Shown piece by piece: positions 29,891-38,827 of a stretch of DNA of 41,015 nucleotides. Origin of the DNA: Anaerosoma sp034007245 (GTDB lineage Bacteria > Actinomycetota > Coriobacteriia > Anaerosomatales > Anaerosomataceae); the NCBI GenBank assembly GCA_034007245.1, contig JAVERH010000003.1, positions 1-41,015 of the forward strand, given 5' to 3'. The notes below the pieces were generated by a model that ran no database searches, was not told the origin of the DNA, and was given only the letters and a program-made list of their open reading frames with translations. The position numbers were made by a program, and so were the translations under genes. Position 1 is the stretch's first letter. Each line of letters begins with the position of its first letter.

Positions 29891-31924
29891 CTACCTCTCT
29901 GGAAGGGTGCGTGGGATATCCTCTATGTGCGGGGCGGAAGGTGAGAGTGCGTCGCCGGCGACCTGCGAGATGCCGAGCGCCTTCAGCTGTTCGATGACGT
30001 CGGCGTTCTTGATGTCGGTGACAGTGATGGTGACGCCCAGCGCTTGCCAGTCGTCGATGACGGATCGTGCACTCGGCCGTATGTTGCCGGAGGGGTCGAG
30101 GACCTCGGTAGCGGGAAGCGAGATCTCGTCGCCGGCAGGGAGCGTGATGTGGTCCGCCCTGAGTGTGGCAAGGTCGGCGCATACGTGGACGAGTCTGATG
30201 GTGGATCTCCGGGCAGCAGCGAGCCAGCTCGCGGGAGGACGGATACCGCCTGCATCGCAGTCGGGGACCTCGAACAGTAGGTGCGACGGGTCGACGGCCC
30301 CACTCTCGGCTGCGAGCTCGGCCCGCTCGAAGATCATGGGGTCGAGCAGGTTCGCCAGGGACAGCGGGACCGAACAGGGGATGTCCGCGAGATGGACCTG
30401 CTCGAGTGCAAGGTCGACGATGCGCCTGCCCATGCGCCGTGCGACACCGTGCTTGACGGCGCCGAGAGCGAGCTCGTCTCCGCTGATGAGCCGTTCGTTG
30501 ACTGCATAGGCGTATCGCACCAGGCAGCGGATCAGGTGACCATCTTCGAGTGAGTACACGGGTCGGTACAGCATCGCCGGTTGGCCCCGCAGGGCCTCGA
30601 TCAGACGGTGCTCGGCACTTGGCTCTGCCGTGGTCCGTTCGTTCCGGTTACCGCTTGCGGCCGGCAGTTGCACCTCGGGGACCAGGCTGATACTGATGTT
30701 GACGTTGATGCGCATCTCCGGGGCTGCCGGCACCAACGAGGCCTCCGCCACTGTCGATCGTATCGTGTCTGCGAGCCGCTCGGCGTCCTCGCGGTCCAGA
30801 TCCTCCGCCAGCACTACGAACTCGGTGGCGCATAGTCGGGCGGCCAGGTCTCCCGGGCGCGAAGCTTCGACGATCATATGTGCGATGTTGGCGATGGTCG
30901 CGTCTCCGACGTCGAACCCGTACTGGTCGTTGATGCCCTTGAGGTCGTTGCTGTCGATGAAGAGCAGTGCGCATCTGGCGCCCTTGCCGACATTGCGTAG
31001 GATCTCGTCGAAACGCCGATCGAACACGGGCCGCGTGGGGAGGTCGGTGAGCGGATCGTACTCGGCTGCGTGGAGGAGCAGCTCCCGCTCCTGTTCGAGT
31101 CGAGTGACGTCCTCGCCGACGAGGAGGAAGCCGAGACGCTCGCCATCCGGGCTATCGTACGGTCGCGCGGTGATCTCGAAAACGCAGTAGGCACCGTCGC
31201 GGCGACGGACCCTGGCCGACATCTGCATCGACCGTGGGTCTTCTCGCAGTGACTCAAGGAATGCGTGAACGGCGCCCTTGTCACTGGCGTGCACGGCGTC
31301 GAGAAACGCTGTGGGGCCATTGTTGTTGATGAATGCGCGTGTGGTGGCGTTGGCGAAGTCGACGCGTCCGAGTAGGTCGAGGGTGAGGATGTGCACCGGG
31401 AGGTTGTCGAGAAGTGCGTGGTAGGAGTCGCGAAGCGCGCGCATGGACGAAAGCGCGGCGATCTTCTCGTCAAGCTTCTGTTCGATGCGTTGGCTGTAGG
31501 ACTCGAAGACCTCGATCAGGTCTTCGTTAGGTACTGCGTCGCGTGGCTCTGCTGACGGGCGGCTGAGTACGTCGTGGACGGTCTTCAGGATCATGGCGGG
31601 CTCGGCTGGTTTGAGCAGGTACGCGTCAGCACCCGTGGTAGAGGCGAGTTCGGCGTCTTCCGAGGCGGTGAAAGATGCGGTGTAAATGATGAACGGGAGT
31701 GCGCGCGTTTCGGGTGATCGCCGGAGTTCGATGCAGAGACGGAACCCGTCCATGACTGGCATAAGCCCGTCGGATACCACCAGGTCGAACGACCCGTTCC
31801 GAGCGATCTGCAGCGCTTCGGCGCCGTTTGTAGCCTCGATGATCTCATGGCCGGCGTGTGTGAGGATGGTGCGGAGAAGATGACGGGCTTCGGCCATATC
31901 ATCGACGACCAGGATACGCGACAT
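29891..31924 (-). CDS. Receiver-PAS-GGDEF-EAL protein with both output motifs degenerate
   Basis: The 677-aa protein has an intact receiver (D8-D9, phospho-acceptor D52, K105), a coiled linker at ~135-165, a PAS domain at ~168-280, a GGDEF domain at ~286-420 and an EAL-like domain at ~445-665. The catalytic GGDEF loop reads CATEF (365-369). In the EAL domain the EALLR position is RCLVRY (466-471), and the DDFGTG loop is replaced by VCADLATL. Neither synthesis nor hydrolysis of cyclic di-GMP is likely, so it is probably a phosphorylation-controlled receptor or scaffold. AGAGGAG lies 8 nt before the ATG. It is divergent from the large kinase, its likely partner. Confidence 0.87.
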   Translation of the reverse strand: MSRILVVDDMAEARHLLRTILTHAGHEIIEATNGAEALQIARNGSFDLVVSDGLMPVMDGFRLCIELRRSPETRALPFIIYTASFTASEDAELASTTGADAYLLKPAEPAMILKTVHDVLSRPSAEPRDAVPNEDLIEVFESYSQRIEQKLDEKIAALSSMRALRDSYHALLDNLPVHILTLDLLGRVDFANATTRAFINNNGPTAFLDAVHASDKGAVHAFLESLREDPRSMQMSARVRRRDGAYCVFEITARPYDSPDGERLGFLLVGEDVTRLEQERELLLHAAEYDPLTDLPTRPVFDRRFDEILRNVGKGARCALLFIDSNDLKGINDQYGFDVGDATIANIAHMIVEASRPGDLAARLCATEFVVLAEDLDREDAERLADTIRSTVAEASLVPAAPEMRINVNISISLVPEVQLPAASGNRNERTTAEPSAEHRLIEALRGQPAMLYRPVYSLEDGHLIRCLVRYAYAVNERLISGDELALGAVKHGVARRMGRRIVDLALEQVHLADIPCSVPLSLANLLDPMIFERAELAAESGAVDPSHLLFEVPDCDAGGIRPPASWLAAARRSTIRLVHVCADLATLRADHITLPAGDEISLPATEVLDPSGNIRPSARSVIDDWQALGVTITVTDIKNADVIEQLKALGISQVAGDALSPSAPHIEDIPRTLPER

Positions 31925-32008
31925 CTCCGGCTCCTCTCAGTCTAGGAGTACAGGCTATCATGATTCGAGAGCAGGCGGCCGGAGCTGCATGTCTGGAGGC
32001 ATAGCCGT

Positions 32009-35000
32009 ATGGTCCTTACGCTCATACAGAACGTGGCGCTCGTGGTGTTGCTCGCCACGACGCACCGTTATCTCGCACGGGTCCTGGATGCGCATCCTCG
32101 TCTCAGTCAGCTGGCTTCGGGTATCCTCTACGGCTCTGCCGCAGCGGTCGGGATGTTGATGCCGTTCGACTTCGTTCCGGGCGTCATCTACGACGGTCGT
32201 TCGATCATCATGGCACTCGCTGGGCTCTTCGGTGGTGTGCCCGTGGCGCTGGTCGCAGGTGTCATCGCAGCCGGTTTCCGGCTCCTCCTGGGGGGTGTAG
32301 GCGCAGTAGCGGGTGTGGCGACCATCGTGACCGCAGGAGCTCTCGGTGTCGTTGCACGCGCTTTTAGCCGTGGGCGCCCGACATCGTTGAGCTTCCTTAA
32401 TCTCATCGGATTCGGAATCATCATCCACGCTGTGATGCTTGCTGCGCAGGTCCTCATCCTCCCGCCGGATATGGGTTCTCAGGTCGTACGCATAGTGGGT
32501 CCGTCGCTAATGACGCTCTTCCCACTCGCGACTGCGATCGCGGCGAGGATGATGATCGAGCAGTTAGAGCGGGAGCAGGCGAAAGCCTCGCTTGTGGACG
32601 AGACGAGACGGCTACATCTTGCGATGACCGCCGCGGAGCAGGGCGCCTGGGATCACGATCTGGTTTCTGATTCGATGAGCCTTTCGGCCGAGGCCGCGCG
32701 GTTGATGGGCCTCGGTGACGAGCCGGTGTCTATCTCGTCCGAGAAGTGGGTCGCCGCGGTCCATCCCGATGACCAGCCCAGGCTGGCAGCAGCTCTGGGG
32801 GCGCGCATGGCCCAGCACGATAGCGAAGTTGCCGTCCAGTTGAGGTTGCGCCTCGATGACGGACCATATCGCTGGTATCACTTCCTCGGTACCGCCTGCG
32901 AGTCGGACTTCGACGGTGTCCCCACGCGCACCACGGGAGTCATCACCGACATCACCCGGACGCGTCTGGCCACCGAGGCGGTGGAGCGGCGTGTCGTCGA
33001 GGCCGAGCTGCTGGCGGCTGCGAGTGGAAGACTTCTCGGTGCGCACGACTATGAGGCTGCGTTCGGCGTTATCCGCGACTTCTTCGCTGCGGCGTTCCCC
33101 GGGGCTGTCGTGTTGATCAACGAGGTGGAGCCCGGTGGCACTACTGTGAAGACGCGCGACATCGTGGGTGTCGACGCGAAGCTGATCGAGTGGGCCGAGC
33201 GTGAGATCGGCTGGAGTATCCGTGGGCGCCGGTATCCGGTGACGCCGGAGTATCAGGAGGTACTCCTCGCCAAGACGATGATACAAATCGATGGCGGGCT
33301 GGCCGTGATCACGGATGGCGAACTGTCTCCTGCGGTGAGCGATATCCTCGAGCGAGCCCTTGGGGTCAAGGAGTTCTGGAGCATCGGTATCTCCGACTCC
33401 TACGTCGCCTACGCGGGTGTCCATGTGCTGACACATGATCCGGATACGAATATCCCGCGCGGAGTGGTTGAGTCCTTTGCGAACCTCTGTTTCGTCACTC
33501 TGTCACGGCTGTTCATGCAGGATCTGTTGGTCGAGAGTGAAAAGCGGTTCCGCACGCTGATCGAGCAGACCGAACAGGGGGTCTCGGTGGGGCACCCCGA
33601 CGGGCGGATACTGGTGTACAACCACGCAATGGAGGAGATCTCAGGCTATACCAAGCAGGAGGTCATCAGCGAGGGCTGGTTCGAGCTGGTGTTCAGAACG
33701 CCCGAACGGAAGGCCGAGGCGATGCGTGTCGCCGCCGAGGCGCTCGAAGGCGGCTTCTCGTATGTGGAGGAGGAGATCGTCCGCAAAGATGGTGACACGA
33801 GATGGGTATCGGTGGCGACCACCCCCGTAGAGCTCAGCGGAGACACTTTCAATATGTCGATCTTCACGGACGTCACGCCTCGCAGGCACGCTGAGCAGGC
33901 GCTCCGGGAGAGCGAGGAGCGGTTCCGGACACTCGTGGAGGCGGCACCGGTTGCGATCTTTGTACAGACGGACTGCCATTTTGCCTATGCTAACCAGGCG
34001 GCGCTGGACCTGTACGGTGCTCGCTCGGCCGACGACTTCAACGGGCAGCCGGTATTGGACCGGTTCGTCAAGGACTCCTGCGAGATGGCCAGGGATCATA
34101 TCGCGAAGCTGATCGAGGGTTGTGAACCGCAGACGGCGATGGAGATGGTGCATCTGCGGTTGGATGGGTCGAGGATCGATGTCGAGCTGAGCAGCGCTCC
34201 GATCATTTATGAGGGCAAGCCGGGTGCGGTGGTGTTCGTGCGGGATATCACCGAAGCGAAGCACACGGCTGCTGAACTCGAGCAGTACCGTGCGCACCTC
34301 GAGGAGCTTGTGGAGGAACGTACGAGCGATCTGGAGGCAGCGAACACAGAACTCAGGCGGACGGCCGAGGAGAAGATGTCGTTCTACTCGCGTATGAGCC
34401 ACGAGCTGCGCACGCCGCTGAACTCCATCATCGGATTCTCCGGCGTCTTGCAGCAGCGACTGTCCGGCCCCCTCACCGATGAGCAGGCGGTCGAGGTCGA
34501 GATGATCAGCTCGGCTGGCCATCATCTGCTGTCGATCATCAGCGATCTGCTGGACTTCAGCCGTGCCGAGGCGGGTCGGATGCGCGTCGAGAGTACGGTG
34601 TTCGCTGCCGATGAGCTGCTCGAGGAAGTGGCGGATTTCCTACGTCCGATCGCGCTGGAGGCAGGGCTGGAGCTGCGCCTCATCGCCCAACCAGGGGTGC
34701 GCATCGAATCGGATCGGATGAAGATCAAGCGGATCCTGCTAAACCTGGGCGGCAACGCTGTGAAGTTCACCACAGCTGGATATGTGGAGTTGGGCTTATC
34801 CTTCGACGATGAGCAAGGGGTACGCTTCTCGGTCTCGGACACAGGCCCCGGTATACAGCCCGAGCTGATCTCGGGGATATTCGAGCCGTTCGGACAGGGG
34901 GACCTCACGGGTGGTGCTGTGATAGAGGGGACCGGTCTCGGTCTCACGATCTCGAGGGAGCTCGCCTGGCTGCTGGGTGGCGAAATCGATGTGACGAGCG

Positions 35001-35053
35001 AGCCGGGTGTGGGCTCGACGTTCTATCTGGTGCTCCCGCAGGCGACTGTGTAG
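32009..35053 (+). CDS. Multi-domain sensor histidine kinase (LytS-type membrane sensor, PAS, GAF, kinase)
   Basis: This 1014-aa kinase has a 5TM-5TMR_LYT-like membrane sensor at 1-185. Then come a PAS domain at ~205-325, a GAF-like segment at ~330-510, PAS domains at ~512-635 and ~640-755, a coiled coil at ~755-790, and HisKA with His798 in MSHELRTPL. The ATPase domain follows, with N-box LNLGGNAVKFT, G1 SDTGPGI, F FEPFGQGD and G2 GTGLGLTISREL. No receiver domain is fused. GGAGG lies 9 nt before ATG 32009. It is divergent from the receiver-GGDEF-EAL gene 84 nt away, the natural phosphate acceptor. The signal is unknown. Confidence 0.9.
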   Translation: MVLTLIQNVALVVLLATTHRYLARVLDAHPRLSQLASGILYGSAAAVGMLMPFDFVPGVIYDGRSIIMALAGLFGGVPVALVAGVIAAGFRLLLGGVGAVAGVATIVTAGALGVVARAFSRGRPTSLSFLNLIGFGIIIHAVMLAAQVLILPPDMGSQVVRIVGPSLMTLFPLATAIAARMMIEQLEREQAKASLVDETRRLHLAMTAAEQGAWDHDLVSDSMSLSAEAARLMGLGDEPVSISSEKWVAAVHPDDQPRLAAALGARMAQHDSEVAVQLRLRLDDGPYRWYHFLGTACESDFDGVPTRTTGVITDITRTRLATEAVERRVVEAELLAAASGRLLGAHDYEAAFGVIRDFFAAAFPGAVVLINEVEPGGTTVKTRDIVGVDAKLIEWAEREIGWSIRGRRYPVTPEYQEVLLAKTMIQIDGGLAVITDGELSPAVSDILERALGVKEFWSIGISDSYVAYAGVHVLTHDPDTNIPRGVVESFANLCFVTLSRLFMQDLLVESEKRFRTLIEQTEQGVSVGHPDGRILVYNHAMEEISGYTKQEVISEGWFELVFRTPERKAEAMRVAAEALEGGFSYVEEEIVRKDGDTRWVSVATTPVELSGDTFNMSIFTDVTPRRHAEQALRESEERFRTLVEAAPVAIFVQTDCHFAYANQAALDLYGARSADDFNGQPVLDRFVKDSCEMARDHIAKLIEGCEPQTAMEMVHLRLDGSRIDVELSSAPIIYEGKPGAVVFVRDITEAKHTAAELEQYRAHLEELVEERTSDLEAANTELRRTAEEKMSFYSRMSHELRTPLNSIIGFSGVLQQRLSGPLTDEQAVEVEMISSAGHHLLSIISDLLDFSRAEAGRMRVESTVFAADELLEEVADFLRPIALEAGLELRLIAQPGVRIESDRMKIKRILLNLGGNAVKFTTAGYVELGLSFDDEQGVRFSVSDTGPGIQPELISGIFEPFGQGDLTGGAVIEGTGLGLTISRELAWLLGGEIDVTSEPGVGSTFYLVLPQATV

Positions 35054-35065
35054 ACCCGATAGAAT

Positions 35066-35356
35066 CTAGTGGACCGCTCCGGCCTTCTTGGCAAGGCCGA
35101 GCCGGGTCGCAACGTCCTTCATAAGATCGTCCGTGGAGTGGCGCTCGGCCATCCAGCGCTGTAGTCCGACAGACTTGGTGCCGTCGGCCCGCTTCACCCA
35201 CACGGTATGTGTCGCATCACACGAGACCGTGCAGCCATACGCGGCGAATCGCTCGGTGCACACTGCCTCAAGCCCGCTGCCGCCATCGTCGTAGATGATG
35301 ACCGGCTGGTCGGCCAGCTCCTGTGCTGTTTGCGAACGCCTGAACGAAGGTGCCAT
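35066..35356 (-). CDS. Unrecognised 96-aa protein
   Basis: I do not know this family. The protein is soluble, with VIIYDDGGSGLEAVCTERF, then CTVSCDATHTVWVKRADGTK, and a helical basic end (LMKDVATRLGLAKKAG). There are three cysteines, two of which are close together. ATG 35356 follows GAGGCGG at 8 nt, and a TTG one codon earlier is an alternative. A promoter at 35467-35496 with a long palindrome just upstream shows that it has its own regulated transcription. It is convergent with the kinase, 12 nt apart. Confidence 0.7.
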   Translation of the reverse strand: MAPSFRRSQTAQELADQPVIIYDDGGSGLEAVCTERFAAYGCTVSCDATHTVWVKRADGTKSVGLQRWMAERHSTDDLMKDVATRLGLAKKAGAVH

Positions 35357-35466
35357 CAAAACCGCCTCATCTCGTGCGTTGAACGTCTGTCCCGTCGGGG
35401 CGCCCAGGGGTAGAAAAAGCAGAAGCTGAGCGACGGACGCGCGCAGCTGACGCTAGGGGACGACTC

Positions 35467-35514
35467 ATAATATCACGTCTTGTGAACGCCTCGCAAACTA
35501 TGATTTAATCATAG
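35467..35514 (-). promoter_or_regulatory. Promoter and 17-bp palindrome for the 96-aa protein gene
   Basis: On the minus strand TTGCGA (35491-35496), an 18-nt spacer and TATTAT (35467-35472) form a good promoter. Immediately upstream is CTATGATTTAATCATAG (35498-35514), an 8-bp perfect inverted repeat with a 1-nt centre. This is the typical place for an activator or a repressor dimer. The palindrome is read directly; the binding protein is unknown. Confidence 0.55.
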
Positions 35515-35583
35515 GTCGCCGTCTCGGGGTATGGTCGTGCCTGACGCTGAGGGTGCGTATGTGCTCGCCGGGAGTTGTTGGGC

Positions 35584-36192
35584 TCAGGGTGATACAAGTC
35601 TTCTGAGGGGTTCCAGCAGGTGTCCGCCGGTCCACTCTCGCCACACGAAGTAGCCGAGCAACGCACCTCCGGCTATGTCTATGGAGTAGTGTCCGCGGGA
35701 GAGCAGCATCGACACGATCATGACTGCTAGCAGTGCCGTGCCCGTATGGTGGAGACGGGGGGCGTCTTTCCGGTCGATGGACAGGATGAGCAAGACGGAG
35801 AGTGCGGTGTGGCCGGAGGGGAAAAGACCGTTCTCGAAGAACGGGAAAGGCAGCAGTGAGCCGTTCCGGGCATGGGCGAGGGGCGTCAAGACGGTCATGC
35901 CTGCTCTGAGCAGATACAAGAGCGCGACGGCGGTGATGTGTGCGGGAATGCGTTCGGCTTCGTGTCTGATCACATAGGCTGCGAACAGCAGGACGAGGGC
36001 GCCGATGGCCACGAGCGTCACGTAGCTACCCTCAGGGACGTGCGGCAGGAGTTCGTAGGCGAGGTCGGGCGCGGTGGGCCGATCGGGAAAGCGAGTGACG
36101 ATGAACCTGCTGGCGGCCTCCGTCGTAAGCACTGCAGTCGCCGTCAGACCGGTTGCGACCACGATTCGATGTACGCGAGTCCTCTTCGTCAC
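35584..36192 (-). CDS. PAP2-type (sphingomyelin synthase-like) membrane phosphatase
   Basis: This 202-aa membrane protein has about six helices and the catalytic blocks of the PAP2_C branch: GLFPSGHTALS with His128, and SRGHYSIDIAGG with His168 and Asp172. Such enzymes remove phosphate from lipid phosphates such as phosphatidate or prenyl pyrophosphates on the outer face of the membrane. The start is GTG 36192 with AGGAG 7 nt upstream; GTG 36201 is too close to that site. It is downstream of acylphosphatase and the MenA-like gene on the same strand, separated by 95 nt. The substrate cannot be read from the sequence. Confidence 0.82.
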   Translation of the reverse strand: MTKRTRVHRIVVATGLTATAVLTTEAASRFIVTRFPDRPTAPDLAYELLPHVPEGSYVTLVAIGALVLLFAAYVIRHEAERIPAHITAVALLYLLRAGMTVLTPLAHARNGSLLPFPFFENGLFPSGHTALSVLLILSIDRKDAPRLHHTGTALLAVMIVSMLLSRGHYSIDIAGGALLGYFVWREWTGGHLLEPLRRLVSP

Positions 36193-36287
36193 CCATACCA
36201 CTCCTGTTCGCGTGCGACAGTCTTATCCTCTGTGGGGCTCGTTCTCGGATACCGCACCGATGGCGCAGGTCCCGGTCGATCCGGGGG

Positions 36288-36566
36288 TCAGTGTCTGATC
36301 GAGAAGCCGTGTAACCCTTCGGGCTTCTCCCACGCTGATTCGACGCTCTCCACGACTGCCGACGGTGGTCCGGTGCGACACCATGCGATCGCCTGGTCGA
36401 CCGCAGTCCGCGGTCCCTCGAGAACCGCCTCGACGCCCTCGGCGGTATTGCGCACCCATCCTGCAATACCGAGTCTGCGGGCGGTCTCGGCGGTCGATGC
36501 GCGGAAGTACACGCCCTGCACCAGTCCCCGGATCGTGAGGTGGGTACGCACGGTCGGTGTCGTCAT
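36288..36566 (-). CDS. Acylphosphatase
   Basis: The 92-aa protein is a complete acylphosphatase: RGLVQGVYFRASTAETARRL contains the phosphate loop with catalytic Arg22, and GWVRNTAEGVEAVLEG contains catalytic Asn40. It hydrolyses carboxyl-phosphate bonds such as those of acetyl phosphate or carbamoyl phosphate. I chose ATG 36566 (GGAGAGG about 9 nt upstream) because it gives the usual family length. GTG 36596 or ATG 36584 would add 10 or 6 residues. It lies just downstream of the UbiA gene in the same direction. Confidence 0.92.
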   Translation of the reverse strand: MTTPTVRTHLTIRGLVQGVYFRASTAETARRLGIAGWVRNTAEGVEAVLEGPRTAVDQAIAWCRTGPPSAVVESVESAWEKPEGLHGFSIRH

Positions 36567-36620
36567 AGCCGCAGCCCTCTCCATGTCCTCGATCACTCAT
36601 CTCCGTCTCTTTGGTGATTA

Positions 36621-37517
36621 CTACAAGAGTACCGCTGCGATCGCATATCCGGCTGCCATCAAGACGTTCGTGCCGATGAGCGCCTGTACGTTGGCACCCT
36701 GTGCCGGGATCAATGCCTCGAAGTGCTCGTAGTCCTTGAGCGTGATCCGCACCGCGCGAGCGGCAGGTATGATAGCGATCAGCCCGAGCAGTGCCCATGG
36801 CGTGAGCACGCCGAAGACGACCCCGAGGATGAGCGACACGAAGACGCCGATCTCTGCTGTCAGGTAGAGCCATCGGGCCGCTTTCTTGCCGAGACGGACC
36901 ACCATGTGGCGGCGACCACCGGCACGGTCGGCCTCGGTGTCGGGAAACTCGTTGAGGAGCAGAAGGTTATAGGTGAGCAGTGTCGCGGGGATGCCGGAGA
37001 TCCACGCCGCGATGTCGAACGTGCCCGTCAGTAAGTAGTACGTGCCCACGATCGGCAGGACGCCGAGTCCGAGTCCGGCCATGAGCTCACCGGCCCCGAT
37101 ACGGACGAGGAGCGGTGTGTAGAGCACCACTGAGAGGGCACCCGCGAGGCCCAGTACGAGAAGTGGCCAGCCTGCCAGCCACGCAAGATATCCGCCGATA
37201 GCCAGTCCCGCGAGCAGAGTGCCGACTCCGAGTGTAAGTGCGGTTTGCGGCTGTATCTCTCCACGCGGCAGCATCCCGCTTCCGCCCGAGAACGGGGTCT
37301 GCCGGGTATCGTGATCGATGCCGCTACGACTCCAGTCGTGCCAGTCGTTGAGGACGTTCACGCTACTCTGGAGCAGAGTGAGGGCGACTGCGGCAAGTAT
37401 CGAGTGTCCGATATGCACCGACCCATGCCACGCCGCAAGGGCGCTCCCGTGGACGACGAGCACAAGTGCGAGCACGAGGAACTGTGGTCGGGTCTCGAGT
37501 ACGTACTTCTTGATCAC
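36621..37517 (-). CDS. menA: UbiA-family prenyltransferase, MenA-like
   Basis: The 298-aa membrane protein has about nine helices and the two Asp-rich magnesium/diphosphate sites of UbiA enzymes: NDWHDWSRSGID (57-68) and NEFPDTEAD (189-197). Its opening (KKYVLETRPQFL) and overall form are those of 1,4-dihydroxy-2-naphthoate prenyltransferase, which attaches the side chain in menaquinone synthesis. A related quinone or chlorin prenyltransferase is the alternative. The start is GTG 37517 with GGAGG about 11 nt upstream. Menaquinone would be the electron carrier for the cytochrome b operon at 2722. It is divergent from the FtsX-like gene. Confidence 0.82.
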   Translation of the reverse strand: MIKKYVLETRPQFLVLALVLVVHGSALAAWHGSVHIGHSILAAVALTLLQSSVNVLNDWHDWSRSGIDHDTRQTPFSGGSGMLPRGEIQPQTALTLGVGTLLAGLAIGGYLAWLAGWPLLVLGLAGALSVVLYTPLLVRIGAGELMAGLGLGVLPIVGTYYLLTGTFDIAAWISGIPATLLTYNLLLLNEFPDTEADRAGGRRHMVVRLGKKAARWLYLTAEIGVFVSLILGVVFGVLTPWALLGLIAIIPAARAVRITLKDYEHFEALIPAQGANVQALIGTNVLMAAGYAIAAVLL

Positions 37518-37663
37518 CGGTGGCCCCCTCCATGATGATTCGTTCGGTATCGGGAGAGTACACACCAGTCAGCCTGTCACTGCAACACGACCCGGGTGGG
37601 CCACGCATGACCGGGCCTAATCCGCTACCATCGGGGCACTGTGCGTCGATCGATAGGGGCACG

Positions 37664-38815
37664 ATGTTCGCCATCAAAGAACTCTTCGGCAGCAAGCTCA
37701 AGTTCTCGCTGATCGCACTCGCGATCGGCCTTGTGGTATCGCTCACCATGGTCACCTCGGCGATGTCCGAGGGCCTGCTCACCGGCATGTCGGGGGCGAA
37801 GTCTCGTCTGGATGCCGATGCGCTCGTGTTCCAGCGCGACACGTATCCCACGATCGAGCGCAGTATCCTCTCGGCAGACGACCTTGATGCTATCGCACAG
37901 GCTGCGGGTATCGCGGAGGTCTACGGCATGGGCCACACCTATGCTTCGGTCGGTTCGGTGGACGAACCGTTCGACGTGCGAGTGTTCGGCCTCGGCGGTC
38001 GGATGGATCAGCTGCCGATCCTCGAGGGGCGCGTGGCCAGCGAGCCCGGAGAGGCGGTCTTGGATGCAACGGCAGAGCTCGATGGCATCGGGATCGGCGA
38101 CGAGATCACCCTCACACCGATGGACGCGACGCTCACGGTGGTCGGGTTCACCGAGGGCAGGCGTTACGTGATGGTGCCGACGATCTGGGTCGATCTCAAG
38201 ACGTGGGAAGAGCTTCACCTCGCAACACTGCTCGGAGTCGGGGACGACGGTGAGAAAGCCGACGAGATGACTGCGGAGCGCATGGAGGAGCAGTTCGCCG
38301 GAAGCGCGTCGGTGGCGGCGATCGACTTCGAGCCGGGAGCCGGTGTCGAGGACGTGCAGCGCGAGCTCGGTGACGCGTTCCGGGTAGCCGGTATTCAGGA
38401 CGCTGCCGATGCGGGTAACGGTATGCCCGAGATGATCCTCGCAGTGAACGGCATCCAGGGCGTGTCGGTTGTGATCGGTGCGCTGCTGGTGGGTGTGTTC
38501 TTCTACATCACGACGCTCCACAAGACTTCACAGATCGCAGCGATCAAGGCGATAGGCGCGTCCAACGCCTACCTGTACAGGGATCTGATACTGCAGATCA
38601 CGATGCTTGTTGCCGTAGCGACGGTGGTCGGTACCCTGCTGGCGCTCGGTGCAGGTGTGGGTATGCCGCCCATGATGGCGTTCGACCCCGACCCGCGTCG
38701 ATGGGCGGTGGCCGTGCTCGCGATCTTCGGCACCGCGTACATCGGCAGCCTGTTCTCGCTGAGGAGCATCCTCAAGATCGATCCTGCCACCGCGCTCGGC
38801 CGGACTTCGGCGTAG
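37664..38815 (+). CDS. FtsX/MacB-type ABC transporter permease
   Basis: The 383-aa protein has the MacB/LolC plan: one N-terminal helix (15-36), a large extracytoplasmic domain at ~37-255, and three C-terminal helices (about 265-290, 312-338 and 350-372). The cytoplasmic loop HKTSQIAAIKAIGASNAYLY between the helices is the FtsX coupling element that touches the ATPase. AGGGG lies 5 nt before ATG 37664. The ATPase gene follows 12 nt later. Such systems do mechanical work on envelope substrates or export lipopeptides rather than import solutes. Confidence 0.9.
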   Translation: MFAIKELFGSKLKFSLIALAIGLVVSLTMVTSAMSEGLLTGMSGAKSRLDADALVFQRDTYPTIERSILSADDLDAIAQAAGIAEVYGMGHTYASVGSVDEPFDVRVFGLGGRMDQLPILEGRVASEPGEAVLDATAELDGIGIGDEITLTPMDATLTVVGFTEGRRYVMVPTIWVDLKTWEELHLATLLGVGDDGEKADEMTAERMEEQFAGSASVAAIDFEPGAGVEDVQRELGDAFRVAGIQDAADAGNGMPEMILAVNGIQGVSVVIGALLVGVFFYITTLHKTSQIAAIKAIGASNAYLYRDLILQITMLVAVATVVGTLLALGAGVGMPPMMAFDPDPRRWAVAVLAIFGTAYIGSLFSLRSILKIDPATALGRTSA

Positions 38816-38827
38816 GGAGGGGGAGCG

